The notes: generated by a model not told the origin, from the sequence alone. A DNA stretch of 14,507 nucleotides from JBEKTY01 sp049515555 (GCA_049515555.1 JBEKTY010000187.1:1-14507); one strand, 5' to 3'; positions 1 through 7,392 are shown, numbered from the stretch's first letter. Made by a program: numbers and translations.

Positions 1-1028
1 GCCAGCACGGCCGATACGACCAGGCCCTGGCCCAGGGCGGCCAGCGGGGCTTGCCGCCCGAACAAGGTCTCGATGATCCCCAGCGCCCCCTGGTCGGTGG
101 CCATGCCGGTGACCGTGTAGGCGCCGACCTTGGCCAGGCCGGACAGGCCCGGCAACAGGATCGCGGCGGCCAGCAGGAGCCCCAGCAGGCCGCCCAGGAT
201 GCCGCCCATTTTGGCGTCCCATTCGCTGCGGGCCCCCAGGCAGCGCTGCACGCTGATGGGGCTGGCGGCGTTCCATACGCCCAGCGTGAGGCAGAAGGCC
301 AGCACGCCGGTCCAGGGGAAGAGGGGATTCTGGCGCGGCAGGAGCAGGACCAGCCGGGACCCGCTGTTCTTGGCGGCCAGCTCGGCCAGGCCGCCGCACG
401 CTCGGGTGGCGACCGCGGCCAGCAGGGCCCCGCCGGCAATGACCACCAGCAATTGCAGCACGCCGGACCAGACCCCGGCCCGCAGGCCGCCGTAGACGCT
501 ATAGATGGCCGTCACCAAGGCCACCGTGGCGATGCACGCGGCGAAGGCCCACGACAACGCGCCCTCGACCGGGATCCCCAGCCCCGCCTCGCACAGCACC
601 CATCCGCCCATGTACAGCGCGGGCACCAGCACGCCCAGCACCAGGGCCAGCATGGCCGTAAAGACGAACAGCCCGCGGGTGGCCGGGCTGTAGCGCCGCT
701 CGAGGAACTCCGCCGGGCCATACAGCCGCTTGCGAAGGAAATAGGGCAGCAGGACCCACACCAGCAGGCTCATCCCCAGTGCGTTGCCCCAGGCCAGCGA
801 GGCGGTGGCCAACCCGGCCGTATACACCAGCCCGATCAGCCCGATCCAAACCTCCAGGCGCAGGCTCGTGCCGGCGATCGACAAGCCCACGGCGTACCAG
901 GGGAGCGTCCGCCCGGCCAGGAAATAGTCTTCCGAAACCTGCTGCCGGCGCCACGAGGCCGCCAGCCCCAGCAGCAGGCAGAGGAGGAAGAAAGCGCCGA
1001 CGACTGCCGTAACGAGCAGGGTGTACAT
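1..1028 (-). CDS. Sodium:solute symporter (SSS family), C-terminal part outside the window
   Basis: This is an inner-membrane, probably sodium-coupled solute transporter; the substrate (sugar, proline, other) cannot be read from sequence. The frame is open from ATG at 1028 to the left edge, giving 342 codons of a family usually 450-600 residues long. Residues 2-26 form a first membrane helix. They are followed by the typical SSS stretch SEDYFLAGRTLPWYAVGLS at about residues 32-50. A loop with YGPAEFLERRYSP, matching the conserved fL..Ry region after the third helix, comes near residue 100. Many Leu/Val/Ala/Gly-rich membrane segments alternate with short loops. The gene lies downstream of the Fe-S protein on the same strand, separated by about 150 bp holding a large inverted repeat, so it may have its own promoter. 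SSS membership is well supported; the transported solute is not known. Confidence 0.88.
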   Translation of the reverse strand, partial: MYTLLVTAVVGAFFLLCLLLGLAASWRRQQVSEDYFLAGRTLPWYAVGLSIAGTSLRLEVWIGLIGLVYTAGLATASLAWGNALGMSLLVWVLLPYFLRKRLYGPAEFLERRYSPATRGLFVFTAMLALVLGVLVPALYMGGWVLCEAGLGIPVEGALSWAFAACIATVALVTAIYSVYGGLRAGVWSGVLQLLVVIAGGALLAAVATRACGGLAELAAKNSGSRLVLLLPRQNPLFPWTGVLAFCLTLGVWNAASPISVQRCLGARSEWDAKMGGILGGLLGLLLAAAILLPGLSGLAKVGAYTVTGMATDQGALGIIETLFGRQAPLAALGQGLVVSAVL

Positions 1029-1084
1029 GAACGCTGATTATAATCAGGCACGTGGCGGCCCGCAACGCCGCTGCGGGTGCCAAG

Positions 1085-1161
1085 GTAGCAGGCACACTCC
1101 GTGTGCCGTCCGCCACGCTTTCTTCCGCTTCAGCGGACGGCACACGGAGTGTGCCTGCTAC
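1085..1161. repeat. Perfect 29-bp inverted repeat with nested palindromes
   Basis: Arms at 1085-1113 and 1133-1161 are exact reverse complements around a 19-nt loop. Each arm also contains its own smaller dyad, GGCACAC-N3-GTGTGCC (1091-1107 and 1139-1155), so the element can fold as one long stem or as two hairpins. It fills the gap between the Fe-S gene and the symporter gene, both on the minus strand. It could act as a bidirectional terminator or mRNA stabiliser, although no T-run follows it. It resembles a dispersed REP/MITE-like element, and a related degenerate copy lies at 7393-7436. Confidence 0.9.
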
Positions 1162-1179
1162 TTTCCATGCCGCCGCCCG

Positions 1180-2445
1180 CTATTGCCGGCGGCTGCGCCA
1201 GACGTTCCAGGAGGTCCGCAGCATGCCCGGCACCGACCGCATTGCCAGCGAGAACCAGCTTTTGTAGGGCAACTGGTAGTCGGGCACGGGCTCCAGGCTG
1301 AGTGCCCGCCGCCGCTCGCAGGCCAGTGCACACAGTCCGCAGCCGACGCAGCGCTGGGGGAGGTACTGGAAGGTCTTGGCCCCGGCGTCGGTGACGATGG
1401 CCTTCATGGGGCATCCCGCGGCGCAGCGGCCGCAGCAGTTACAGCGGCTGGGGTCGCGTTGGGGCCGAAAATGCGGAGGCGCGAACAGGCCCGGGGCGCT
1501 GAACTCGGCCACCACCCGCATCAGGTGGCAGCAGCAGCCGCAGCAGGAGCAGGAGCTCTGCCCGCCGCTGGCCTGGACGTTCATCATCCAGTTGACCATG
1601 CCATGGGCCTCGGCCTCGCGCTTGATGTCCAGCATTTCCGGCTTGGAGACCTTGCGCAGCCAGCCGCGGCGGATGCCGGTCAGGGCCCAGCGGCCCATCA
1701 CGGCGCAATTACCCAGCGGCTTTCCGCAGCCGTGCCCCTCGGACTGGGCCGCCAGCCGGCACTGGCACTGGCCCACGCCGAACCACTCGAAGCGCTCCAG
1801 CACGTCCTCGAGCCGGTCGGTGGGCAGGGCCATGGGATGGGTCTCGATCGCCCGGCCCACCGGCAGGTAGCGGACCACCGGCGGCGTGGCCCCGGCGTAT
1901 TGCATGCTGTAGCCCGTCGCGAACAGGGCCTCGAACAGCTCGATGAAGCGGCGATGCCAGTCGGAGAGCGTCTCGGGCGTACAGCGGATGAGCACCATCT
2001 CGAACGTGCCCGGCACGATGGGCATGAGGTGATACCGCCGCTTGACGCCGGAGCCGCTAGAGACGATGCACTGTTTCTCATTCGCCAGGCGCTCGAGGAT
2101 GGGCAAGACTTCATCCACCGGCCGATGCTCGGCGCGGGCCACCTGCGCCGCGGTCCGGCCGCGGATCATGCCCAGGTGCCGCACCACGGCCGCCTCCTCT
2201 TCCGTGTACAGATGCTGCACCAGGGCCATCAGCTCGTCGCACACGGGCGGTCCCATCAAGAGCGGGCTGGAGTACTTGCGGGCCACGTGGCGATACGCGG
2301 CCGGAAGGCCGCCGTAATCGCTAAGCCTGCGGATGCGGATCGGCCTGAGCGGTGGGGCAGGCGGCTCCAGAATGCTCCGCCTGACCTCGATCACGCGCTG
2401 CGGCTGGCTCGACTCGGCCACAATCGTCTCCTCTTGTTTACTCAT
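1180..2445 (-). CDS. 4Fe-4S dicluster protein with extra cysteine-rich modules
   Basis: This 421-residue, probably cytoplasmic iron-sulfur protein has no recognised specific reaction. Near the C-terminus two ferredoxin-type motifs are visible: C335-x2-C338-x2-C341-x3-C345-P and C366-x2-C369-x2-C372-x3-C376. Upstream are further cysteine groups: CQCR at 227-230 with C240 and C247, and a CSCCGCCC cluster at 299-306. The arrangement CxCR...C...C then a CxCC.CCC block is what I associate with a family of uncharacterised 4Fe-4S proteins. The start ATG at 2445 is chosen because it overlaps the malQ stop by 8 bp (ATGAGTAA); the longer open frame upstream only reads through malQ. Translational coupling to malQ is likely, since no Shine-Dalgarno sequence is seen. 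Residues 65-145 may be a helical, winged-helix-like region (weak inference). Confidence 0.85.
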   Translation of the reverse strand: MSKQEETIVAESSQPQRVIEVRRSILEPPAPPLRPIRIRRLSDYGGLPAAYRHVARKYSSPLLMGPPVCDELMALVQHLYTEEEAAVVRHLGMIRGRTAAQVARAEHRPVDEVLPILERLANEKQCIVSSGSGVKRRYHLMPIVPGTFEMVLIRCTPETLSDWHRRFIELFEALFATGYSMQYAGATPPVVRYLPVGRAIETHPMALPTDRLEDVLERFEWFGVGQCQCRLAAQSEGHGCGKPLGNCAVMGRWALTGIRRGWLRKVSKPEMLDIKREAEAHGMVNWMMNVQASGGQSSCSCCGCCCHLMRVVAEFSAPGLFAPPHFRPQRDPSRCNCCGRCAAGCPMKAIVTDAGAKTFQYLPQRCVGCGLCALACERRRALSLEPVPDYQLPYKSWFSLAMRSVPGMLRTSWNVWRSRRQ

Positions 2446-4291
2446 GCAATGGTGGGGTGGCTCGGCGGGCCAGGGCCCGGGCGATGCGGCGAGGCAACTC
2501 GGCCCGCTCCATCTGCTCCAAAGTCTCGGGCATGGCCAGCGACCAGTTGGGCCATTGGTCGGTCGTGCCGGGCACGTTCGGCCGTTGGCCGGTCGCCTGG
2601 GCATCTTCCAGGGTGGCCGTCAGCAGCAGCGAGGGGGCCCCGGCCAGCCGGCCATAGGCCGCTTCTATCACGTCGGGAATCGGTGTGTCGGCGGCCAGTC
2701 CCAGCAGGCGGTGAAAGTGCCGCTGGAGCTTGTGCATTTCCTCGCCGAGTGGCAGGCCGGCCGCCGCCTGCGCGGCCAGCTCCGACCCGCTCCACAGCCC
2801 GGCGATCGTCGGCAGGTCGTGGGTCGTTACCGAGGCCATCGACAGGGGCGGATACTCGGCCGGCCCACGGGGCTCGAACCACAGCAGGCGGCAGGAGAGG
2901 ATGCCGCGCTCCCGCAGCCGCTCGCGCACGCCCGGCTCGACGGTGCCCAGGTCTTCGCCCACCATCAGCGCCCCGGCCCGCTGGCTCTCCAAGGTCACGA
3001 CCGCCAGCAACTCATCGGCCGGGTAGCGAACATACCAGCCCCGCCGGGGCGGCTCGCCGCGGGGGATCCACCACAGGCGGAACAGGCCCATCACGTGGTC
3101 GATCCGCAGGCCGCCGGCGTGCCGCAACGTGGCCCGCAGCGTCTCGATAAGCGGCTGGTAGCCCGCCGCGCGGAGCTTCCAAGGCACAAAGGGCGGCAAC
3201 TGCCAGTCCTGGCCGTCGGCGTTGAACTCGTCGGGCGGGGCCCCCGTCGAAACCCCTGCCGCCAGCAGGTCCTGCCACTGCCAGGCGTCGGCCCCGCCCG
3301 GGTCAAACCCGATGGGCAGGTCCTGTACCAGGGGCAGCGTTCGGGCCGCCCGGGCCAACTGCTCGTCCAGCAGCCATTGCAGCCACTGGTGATAGGCCAC
3401 GTCGTCGGACTGCTGGGCGGCGAAGCGTTGCACCTGGGGGTCTTCCGGCCGCCGATACTCGGCCGGCCATTGCCGCCAGTCGGCGCCGAACCGCTCGGCC
3501 AGCACGCAATACGTGCCGAACAGCACGAGCGAAGGGCCCTGTTCGCGGCGGAAGCGATCCCAGGCCGGATCGCCCCGGAAGCCGGCCCAAATCGCCCGCA
3601 GGGCCTCCTGCTTCAGGCGGAAGACACGGTCGCGATCGATCCGGCCGGTGGCGTTCAGGGCGTGGCCCGCCGCGGCCAGCCGCTCGAGATCCGGCCCCAA
3701 CTGCTCGGCGCCCGGCACCTCTTCAATCCGCAGGTAAAGCGGATTGTAGAAGCGGCGGCTGGTTGGATAGTAGGGGCTGGCGGCCTGTGGCAGCACGGGG
3801 GCCGGCGCCCCCAGGGGGTTGATCATCAGGAAGCCCGCCCCCAGGCGGGCCGACCACTTGGCTAACCGGCGGAGATCGGCCAGGTCGCCAATGCCCCAGC
3901 TTGCGGCCGATCGCGCGGCGTAGACCTGCACGGCCCAGCCCCAGCGCCGACTGGCCGGCACGACGCACCGCCAGGGGGTGACGATAAGTCGGGTCTTCGG
4001 CCGGCCGTCGTCGGGGGTGAACTCGTGGTAGCCCAGCGGGAGGTCGGCCGGCAGAAAGCCCGCCACCGCTTGCCGGGTACCATCCTCGAACAGCAGCGTG
4101 CCAGGCGTCGGCCAGGGGGTTTGCACCCCGGCCCGAACGACGCGGACGGGCTCGATTTCCGGCCGTGAGCGGCCGGCCCCCGCACCGCCCAGGGCATCGA
4201 CGATCACCTGGGGCGTGTCCGGGGAAACCTCTTCCCAATGGTACCGGCGCGCCTCGTCAGCCGCTTCGTCGCAGTGGTGCGGGTCCGTCAT
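2438..4291 (-). CDS. malQ: 4-alpha-glucanotransferase (amylomaltase, GH77)
   Basis: The enzyme transfers alpha-1,4-glucan segments between maltodextrins in cytoplasmic glycogen or maltodextrin metabolism. The 617-residue product carries the GH77 signatures. These are INPLGAP at 157-163, SPYYPTSRRFYNPLYL at 172-187, RIDHVMGL around the nucleophile D398, GEDLG with acid/base E446, THDLPT with D492, and NVPGTTDQWPNW at 572-583. About 110 residues precede the catalytic barrel. They include a LPADLPLGYHEF segment typical of the N-terminal accessory region of longer MalQ enzymes, so the protein falls between the short (about 500) and long (about 690) forms. It starts at ATG 4291 with no clear Shine-Dalgarno sequence. 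It heads an apparent operon with the Fe-S protein gene, whose start codon overlaps its stop. No other glycogen gene is visible nearby. Confidence 0.95.
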   Translation of the reverse strand: MTDPHHCDEAADEARRYHWEEVSPDTPQVIVDALGGAGAGRSRPEIEPVRVVRAGVQTPWPTPGTLLFEDGTRQAVAGFLPADLPLGYHEFTPDDGRPKTRLIVTPWRCVVPASRRWGWAVQVYAARSAASWGIGDLADLRRLAKWSARLGAGFLMINPLGAPAPVLPQAASPYYPTSRRFYNPLYLRIEEVPGAEQLGPDLERLAAAGHALNATGRIDRDRVFRLKQEALRAIWAGFRGDPAWDRFRREQGPSLVLFGTYCVLAERFGADWRQWPAEYRRPEDPQVQRFAAQQSDDVAYHQWLQWLLDEQLARAARTLPLVQDLPIGFDPGGADAWQWQDLLAAGVSTGAPPDEFNADGQDWQLPPFVPWKLRAAGYQPLIETLRATLRHAGGLRIDHVMGLFRLWWIPRGEPPRRGWYVRYPADELLAVVTLESQRAGALMVGEDLGTVEPGVRERLRERGILSCRLLWFEPRGPAEYPPLSMASVTTHDLPTIAGLWSGSELAAQAAAGLPLGEEMHKLQRHFHRLLGLAADTPIPDVIEAAYGRLAGAPSLLLTATLEDAQATGQRPNVPGTTDQWPNWSLAMPETLEQMERAELPRRIARALARRATPPLHE

Positions 4292-4396
4292 GCGTCTGGG
4301 AAGGAAGAGAGCCCGGTTCCTCTAATTCTGGTCAAAAAGCGACCGCAGCACCTTACGGCGATTGTACCCGAAACCGCCCAATGCGGCCAGCCGCCG

Positions 4397-4418
4397 CCCG
4401 CGGGTGTCCCGCGGGTGT
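4397..4418. repeat. Tandem 11-bp repeat CCCGCGGGTGT x2 upstream of malQ
   Basis: Two exact head-to-tail copies of CCCGCGGGTGT occupy 4397-4407 and 4408-4418. Each contains the 8-bp palindrome CCCGCGGG, so the two dyads are spaced 11 bp (about one helical turn). The site lies about 106 bp upstream of the malQ start in the 195-bp gap after the broken toxin gene. It might be an operator for the malQ operon. It could equally be chance in GC-rich DNA. Confidence 0.5.
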
Positions 4419-4486
4419 GCGTCCCGGCCCCGGTACGGCGGGCACGTCCCCACCGGCCCCGCGCCAGTGGAACGCACGGTTGGCCA

Positions 4487-4675
4487 CTAGAGCCGATCCC
4501 CCTTCAGCTTCAGGGAGTGTGCCGCGAGGAACTCCGCGGGCGTAAGCACCGAAAGCGTAGACCGCGGGAAATGGTGCGGGGTGCGGCTGATGAGACAGGC
4601 GACGTCCTTGCGAATCGCGCCGAAGTACTGGATCGCGTCCTCGAAATCGACATTGGTGTCGATGAAGACGTCCAT
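4487..4675 (-). pseudogene. PIN-domain (VapC-like) toxin with internal deletion
   Basis: The 62-residue frame begins MDVFIDTNV, the first strand and first catalytic Asp (D6) of a PIN ribonuclease. It then jumps directly to DFEDAIQYFGA (about 10-20), followed by a C-terminal stretch ending SVLTPAEFL, which is the last third of the same fold. A complete PIN toxin is about 125-145 residues, so roughly 65-80 residues of the middle, including the central acidic residue, are missing. The usual Asp in the late NPKDF-type motif is replaced (RTPHHF, 31-36). The join is in frame, so a short protein may still be made, but ribonuclease activity is unlikely. The ATG overlaps the antitoxin stop by one base (TGATG), the normal layout of a toxin-antitoxin operon. 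Confidence 0.75.
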
Positions 4676-4923
4676 CAGCGCAGCCGGTGCTTCTCCAGCA
4701 GGGCGTCCTCCAGCACCTCCTGTGCGGCCCGTCCCTTCGGCAGGGCTACCATGCCGCTGGCCTTACGTGTGAGCGGCCCTAGCGAGCGAACCGCAAGCCG
4801 CTGCCCCGCCAGCAAACGGACGAAGCGCGCAAACAGCGAAGAGACGCTGGTTCCGTTCTGCTGGGCCAGTTCCCGTGCTTCGTTAATTACGTCCTGATCC
4901 GCGCTAAGGGTGAGTTTCTTCAC
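4675..4923 (-). CDS. Ribbon-helix-helix-type antitoxin of a PIN toxin pair
   Basis: The 82-residue protein begins MKKLTLSADQDVINEARELA and continues with GTSVSSLFARFVRLL. This is the strand-helix-turn-helix pattern of short RHH antitoxins that precede PIN toxins (the DUF6364-like group). The first 40 residues would dimerise and bind DNA, and the charged C-terminal half would mask the toxin. The start codon is GTG at 4923, with AGGTGG a few bases upstream. Its stop overlaps the toxin start by one base. Because the partner toxin has an internal deletion, this antitoxin may now be an orphan regulator. It probably represses its own promoter through the direct repeat at 4936-4967. The family call is good; DNA binding is inferred. 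Confidence 0.8.
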   Translation of the reverse strand: MKKLTLSADQDVINEARELAQQNGTSVSSLFARFVRLLAGQRLAVRSLGPLTRKASGMVALPKGRAAQEVLEDALLEKHRLR

Positions 4924-5244
4924 GGCGCCACCTGGATTGTACGTATTCTTCTAATGCAATTGTACGTGTCTTTGGCATACACCGCAAGGGCTGCGCTGCA
5001 CAGCAGCGGTTCTGCAAGTGGGAATTGTGCGGGGCGGGGTGGCAGAACCGTTCCCGTTCGTTCGATGGCCACTACCTCCAAGCCCGCGCGGCGCACAGGA
5101 CCGGCCTTTCCGCAATGGGTACCTGCTGGTCGGGGCGAGCGGGGGGTACTATACTTGGGTTGAGCCTGTACAACCCAATCCCGTGCAGGCGCTGATGCGA
5201 ATCAGGTCGGTGACCCTCAAAGTCGGCGTTGGACACGAAAAGCG
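4924..5244. other. 321-bp intergenic region between divergent genes
   Basis: This gap separates the antitoxin (minus) from the secreted protein gene (plus). It contains the ATTGTACGT direct repeat at the antitoxin end. A TATACT box at 5150-5155 could serve as a -10 for the plus-strand gene, but its -35 position matches poorly. A 6-bp dyad, GGGTTG/CAACCC, occupies 5157-5176. No open frame here resembles a known protein, and no RNA gene was recognised. Confidence 0.4.
4936..4967 (-). promoter_or_regulatory. Candidate antitoxin operator: ATTGTACGT direct repeat
   Basis: Two exact copies of ATTGTACGT (plus-strand sense) lie at 4936-4944 and 4959-4967, 23 bp apart start to start, or about two helical turns. 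They end 12 bp before the GTG start of the antitoxin gene. On the minus strand the nearer copy supplies TACAAT, a plausible -10 that would leave a very short leader. RHH antitoxins commonly bind paired short sites that overlap their promoter, so autoregulation is the likely role. This is inference from position and spacing. Confidence 0.45.
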
Positions 5245-5877
5245 ATGCGAACACTGTTCATCTTCTTTGCGCTGATCTTCCCATCTGCGGCCGTAGCTGT
5301 CGAAAAGGCTCGTTATCCAAACGAGATTGATGGATACCGCTTCTATGCTTCCGCAAAATGGAAGCAACTGGTGCCACTGGAGTCGTCGATGGCGGACATC
5401 CGCCGGGTTCTGGGTGATCCTCCCGAAGCAAAGGACATCGCCGACTATTTCGCGGAATACCCAGGTGACGACAAGGCCGTGCAGCCCGTCTGGACGTACG
5501 ATCTGGGCAGCGACTGGGAGGCTCTTGTCTACTTTGTGAAGTCGGGGCGTCTGGAGCGGGCACGTTTTGATAGATCGCTTTACGACAGACTCCATTCCGT
5601 TGACTACATATCGAAACGTCCGCTCCACTTCGATCTCAGCAAGTTGTCCCCGCTGTTCAAGAAGTCGCACACCCGCGCGGCCGATGCAGCGTGGGACGAG
5701 TACTCGGATGGGAGTGGGCTCGTGTACGAAGTCTACACGACAAAGACCCCGTACGGCGGGCATGTTCCGGGCGATTTGAGCCGCATCGTGTACGGGCCGC
5801 CTGAGGACACGATACGCCGATTGGCGAAGCAGGCGGGCGGGAACAATACGCCGAAGTCTCCCAGTAGCCGAAATTAG
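5245..5877 (+). CDS. Secreted protein of unknown function
   Basis: I do not recognise this 210-residue protein. It begins with a clear Sec signal peptide: R2, a hydrophobic core at residues 4-13 and a likely cleavage after AVA at position 18. A segment of the form SSMADIRRVLGDPPEA (48-62), followed by a strand-rich WTYDLGSDWEALVYFVKSGRL (83-103), recalls the small BamE/SmpA-like fold, where a short helix ending in lGxP precedes beta strands; this is only a resemblance. The C-terminal tail is basic and polar. Base composition is visibly less GC-rich than its neighbours, which together with the adjacent toxin-antitoxin remnant suggests acquired DNA. It ends 7 bp before cca on the same strand and may be cotranscribed with it. 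The frame on the opposite strand was judged a shadow. Confidence 0.75.
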   Translation: MRTLFIFFALIFPSAAVAVEKARYPNEIDGYRFYASAKWKQLVPLESSMADIRRVLGDPPEAKDIADYFAEYPGDDKAVQPVWTYDLGSDWEALVYFVKSGRLERARFDRSLYDRLHSVDYISKRPLHFDLSKLSPLFKKSHTRAADAAWDEYSDGSGLVYEVYTTKTPYGGHVPGDLSRIVYGPPEDTIRRLAKQAGGNNTPKSPSSRN

Positions 5878-5884
5878 AGCGAAA

Positions 5885-7144
5885 ATGTCCGACCGGATGG
5901 TCATAGCCGAGGAACAGCGTCGTTTCGCCCTGGCCGTGGTCCGCCGGCTGCGTGCGGCGGGGTTCGAGGCCTTGTGGGCCGGGGGCTGCGTTCGCGACTG
6001 GCTGCTGGGGCGGACGCCCGAGGACTACGACGTGGCCACAAGTGCCACGCCGCCGGACATTCGCGGCCTGTTCGGCCGCCGGCGAACGCTGGCCATCGGG
6101 GCGGCCTTCGGCGTGATTACGGTCGTGGGGCCCAAGCCGGCCGGCCAGATCGAGGTGGCCACCTTCCGCCGCGACGCCGACTCCAGCGACGGCCGCCATC
6201 CGGACCACGTCACCTTCAGCTCCGCCCGGGAAGACGCCGCGCGGCGCGACTTCACGATCAACGGCCTGTTCTTCGACCCCATCGAGGAGCGGGTGATCGA
6301 CTTTGTGGGCGGGCAGGAGGACCTTGCGCGGCGGCGGGTGCGGGCCATCGGCCCGCCAGAGCTGCGGTTTACCGAGGACAAGCTGCGGATGCTGCGGGCG
6401 GTGCGGTTTACGGCCGCCTTCGATTTCGAGTTGGAGGCCGAAACGGCGGCCGCCGTCCGCCGCATGGCCGGCCAAATCACGGCCGTCAGCCCCGAACGCA
6501 TCGCCATGGAGATGCGCCGCATGCTGGTCGAGCCGGGCCGGACCAGGGCGGTCCGCCTGCTGGTCGAACTGGGCTTGGCCGCGGCGGTCCTGCCGGAGAT
6601 CGTGCCCGGCGACCAGCCCGGCCGAGAGCGGCTCGAGCGGGCCCTGGAGCGGCTCGACCGGCTCCGCGAGCCCGGCTTTCCGCTGGCCCTGGCCGCACTA
6701 TTGGTCGAGACGGCCGACGCCGGAACCGTCCGGCAGATCGGGCTCCGCTGGCGGCTATCCAACCAGGAGATCGACCGCGCGAGTTGGCTGGTCGGCCAGC
6801 GCGGGTCGCTGGCCGAGGCCCGCGCGGCCCGTTGGTCCCGCTTGCAGCCGATCCTGATTCACCAAGGCATCGACGACCTGCTGGCGCTGGAGGAGCTGGC
6901 CCGGCCCGCCGGGCCAGACGAAGCGGCCTATTGCCGGGCCTTGCTGGCCCAGCCCCGCGCGGTGCTCGACCCGCCGCCGCTGGCCACCGGTGACGATCTG
7001 CTGGAGCACGGCATTCCGGCCGGGCCGATCTTCAAGACCATCCTGGGGCGGCTCCGCCAGGCCCAGCTCGACGGCGAAATCCGCACCCTTCAGGAGGCCC
7101 TCGCCCTGGCCGACCGCCTGCTCCGCGGGGAATCTTCTTATTGA
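5885..7144 (+). CDS. cca: CCA tRNA nucleotidyltransferase / poly(A) polymerase family (class II)
   Basis: It adds or repairs the 3' CCA end of tRNAs using CTP and ATP; the related bacterial poly(A) polymerase cannot be fully excluded. The 419-residue length is typical. The head domain has GGCVRDWLLGR (33-43) followed by the metal-binding pair D47/D49 in EDYDVAT. RRDFTING at 120-127 is motif B, EDKLRMLRAVRF at 164-175 is the nucleotide-recognition region, and ERIAMEMRRML at 204-214 follows. The remaining residues form the helical body and tail. ATG at 5885 is used; an in-frame ATG at 5897 is a possible alternative, and neither has a strong Shine-Dalgarno sequence. It lies 7 bp after the secreted protein gene and 59 bp before the small coiled-coil gene. 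Confidence 0.9.
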   Translation: MSDRMVIAEEQRRFALAVVRRLRAAGFEALWAGGCVRDWLLGRTPEDYDVATSATPPDIRGLFGRRRTLAIGAAFGVITVVGPKPAGQIEVATFRRDADSSDGRHPDHVTFSSAREDAARRDFTINGLFFDPIEERVIDFVGGQEDLARRRVRAIGPPELRFTEDKLRMLRAVRFTAAFDFELEAETAAAVRRMAGQITAVSPERIAMEMRRMLVEPGRTRAVRLLVELGLAAAVLPEIVPGDQPGRERLERALERLDRLREPGFPLALAALLVETADAGTVRQIGLRWRLSNQEIDRASWLVGQRGSLAEARAARWSRLQPILIHQGIDDLLALEELARPAGPDEAAYCRALLAQPRAVLDPPPLATGDDLLEHGIPAGPIFKTILGRLRQAQLDGEIRTLQEALALADRLLRGESSY

Positions 7145-7203
7145 GTCCTGCACTGATTACGGAACGGGGGCGACCAAAATAAACCGCCATTTGGAGATCC
7201 TCG

Positions 7204-7374
7204 ATGGATAAGAAGCAGAAGAAAAAGATCGACGTGCTCAACCAGCGGATCGCCCACCTGCGGCAGCAACTGGCCGGGGTGAAGAAGCAGGCCGACGATC
7301 CCCGGGAACTGAAGGGCCTGCAAGACCAGCTTGCCCAAGCCGAGGCGGAACTGGCCAAGGCCAAGGCCGGGTAA
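7204..7374 (+). CDS. Small coiled-coil protein (56 residues)
   Basis: ATG at 7204 is preceded by GGAG at 7193-7196 at ideal spacing, and the frame runs 56 codons to TAA. The sequence is highly charged and almost wholly helical. Its N-terminus is basic (MDKKQKKKID), and heptad-like Leu/Ile positions follow throughout (VLNQRIAHLRQQL, then ELKGLQDQLAQAEAEL). A kink at DDP (31-33) suggests two helices forming an antiparallel hairpin or a short dimeric coiled coil. I recall similar short basic coiled-coil proteins in planctomycetes, but no function is known to me. It stands between cca and the sulfite reductase gene on the same strand. It is followed at once by a palindromic element. Confidence 0.75.
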   Translation: MDKKQKKKIDVLNQRIAHLRQQLAGVKKQADDPRELKGLQDQLAQAEAELAKAKAG

Positions 7375-7392
7375 CTGCGAGCGGTATTGTGG

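Noticed and set aside
51..1037. Long open frame on the plus strand (328 codons)
   Set aside because: It is antisense to the symporter. Its translation is Gln/Gly/Arg/Pro-rich without any fold pattern, while the minus strand gives clear SSS motifs.
2446..2604. Extended N-terminus for the Fe-S protein
   Set aside because: The extra residues are Pro/Arg/Trp-rich and lie in the malQ reading region; ATG 2445 overlapping the malQ stop is the natural coupled start.
1021..3150. 709-codon plus-strand open frame
   Set aside because: It lies opposite the Fe-S protein and malQ; long antisense frames are expected at this GC content and its composition is non-protein-like.
2333..3865. 510-codon plus-strand open frame
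   Set aside because: It is antisense to malQ, whose GH77 catalytic motifs are unambiguous on the other strand.
5149..5904. 251-codon minus-strand open frame opposite the secreted protein
   Set aside because: The plus-strand frame has a clean signal peptide and balanced composition; the minus-strand product has neither.
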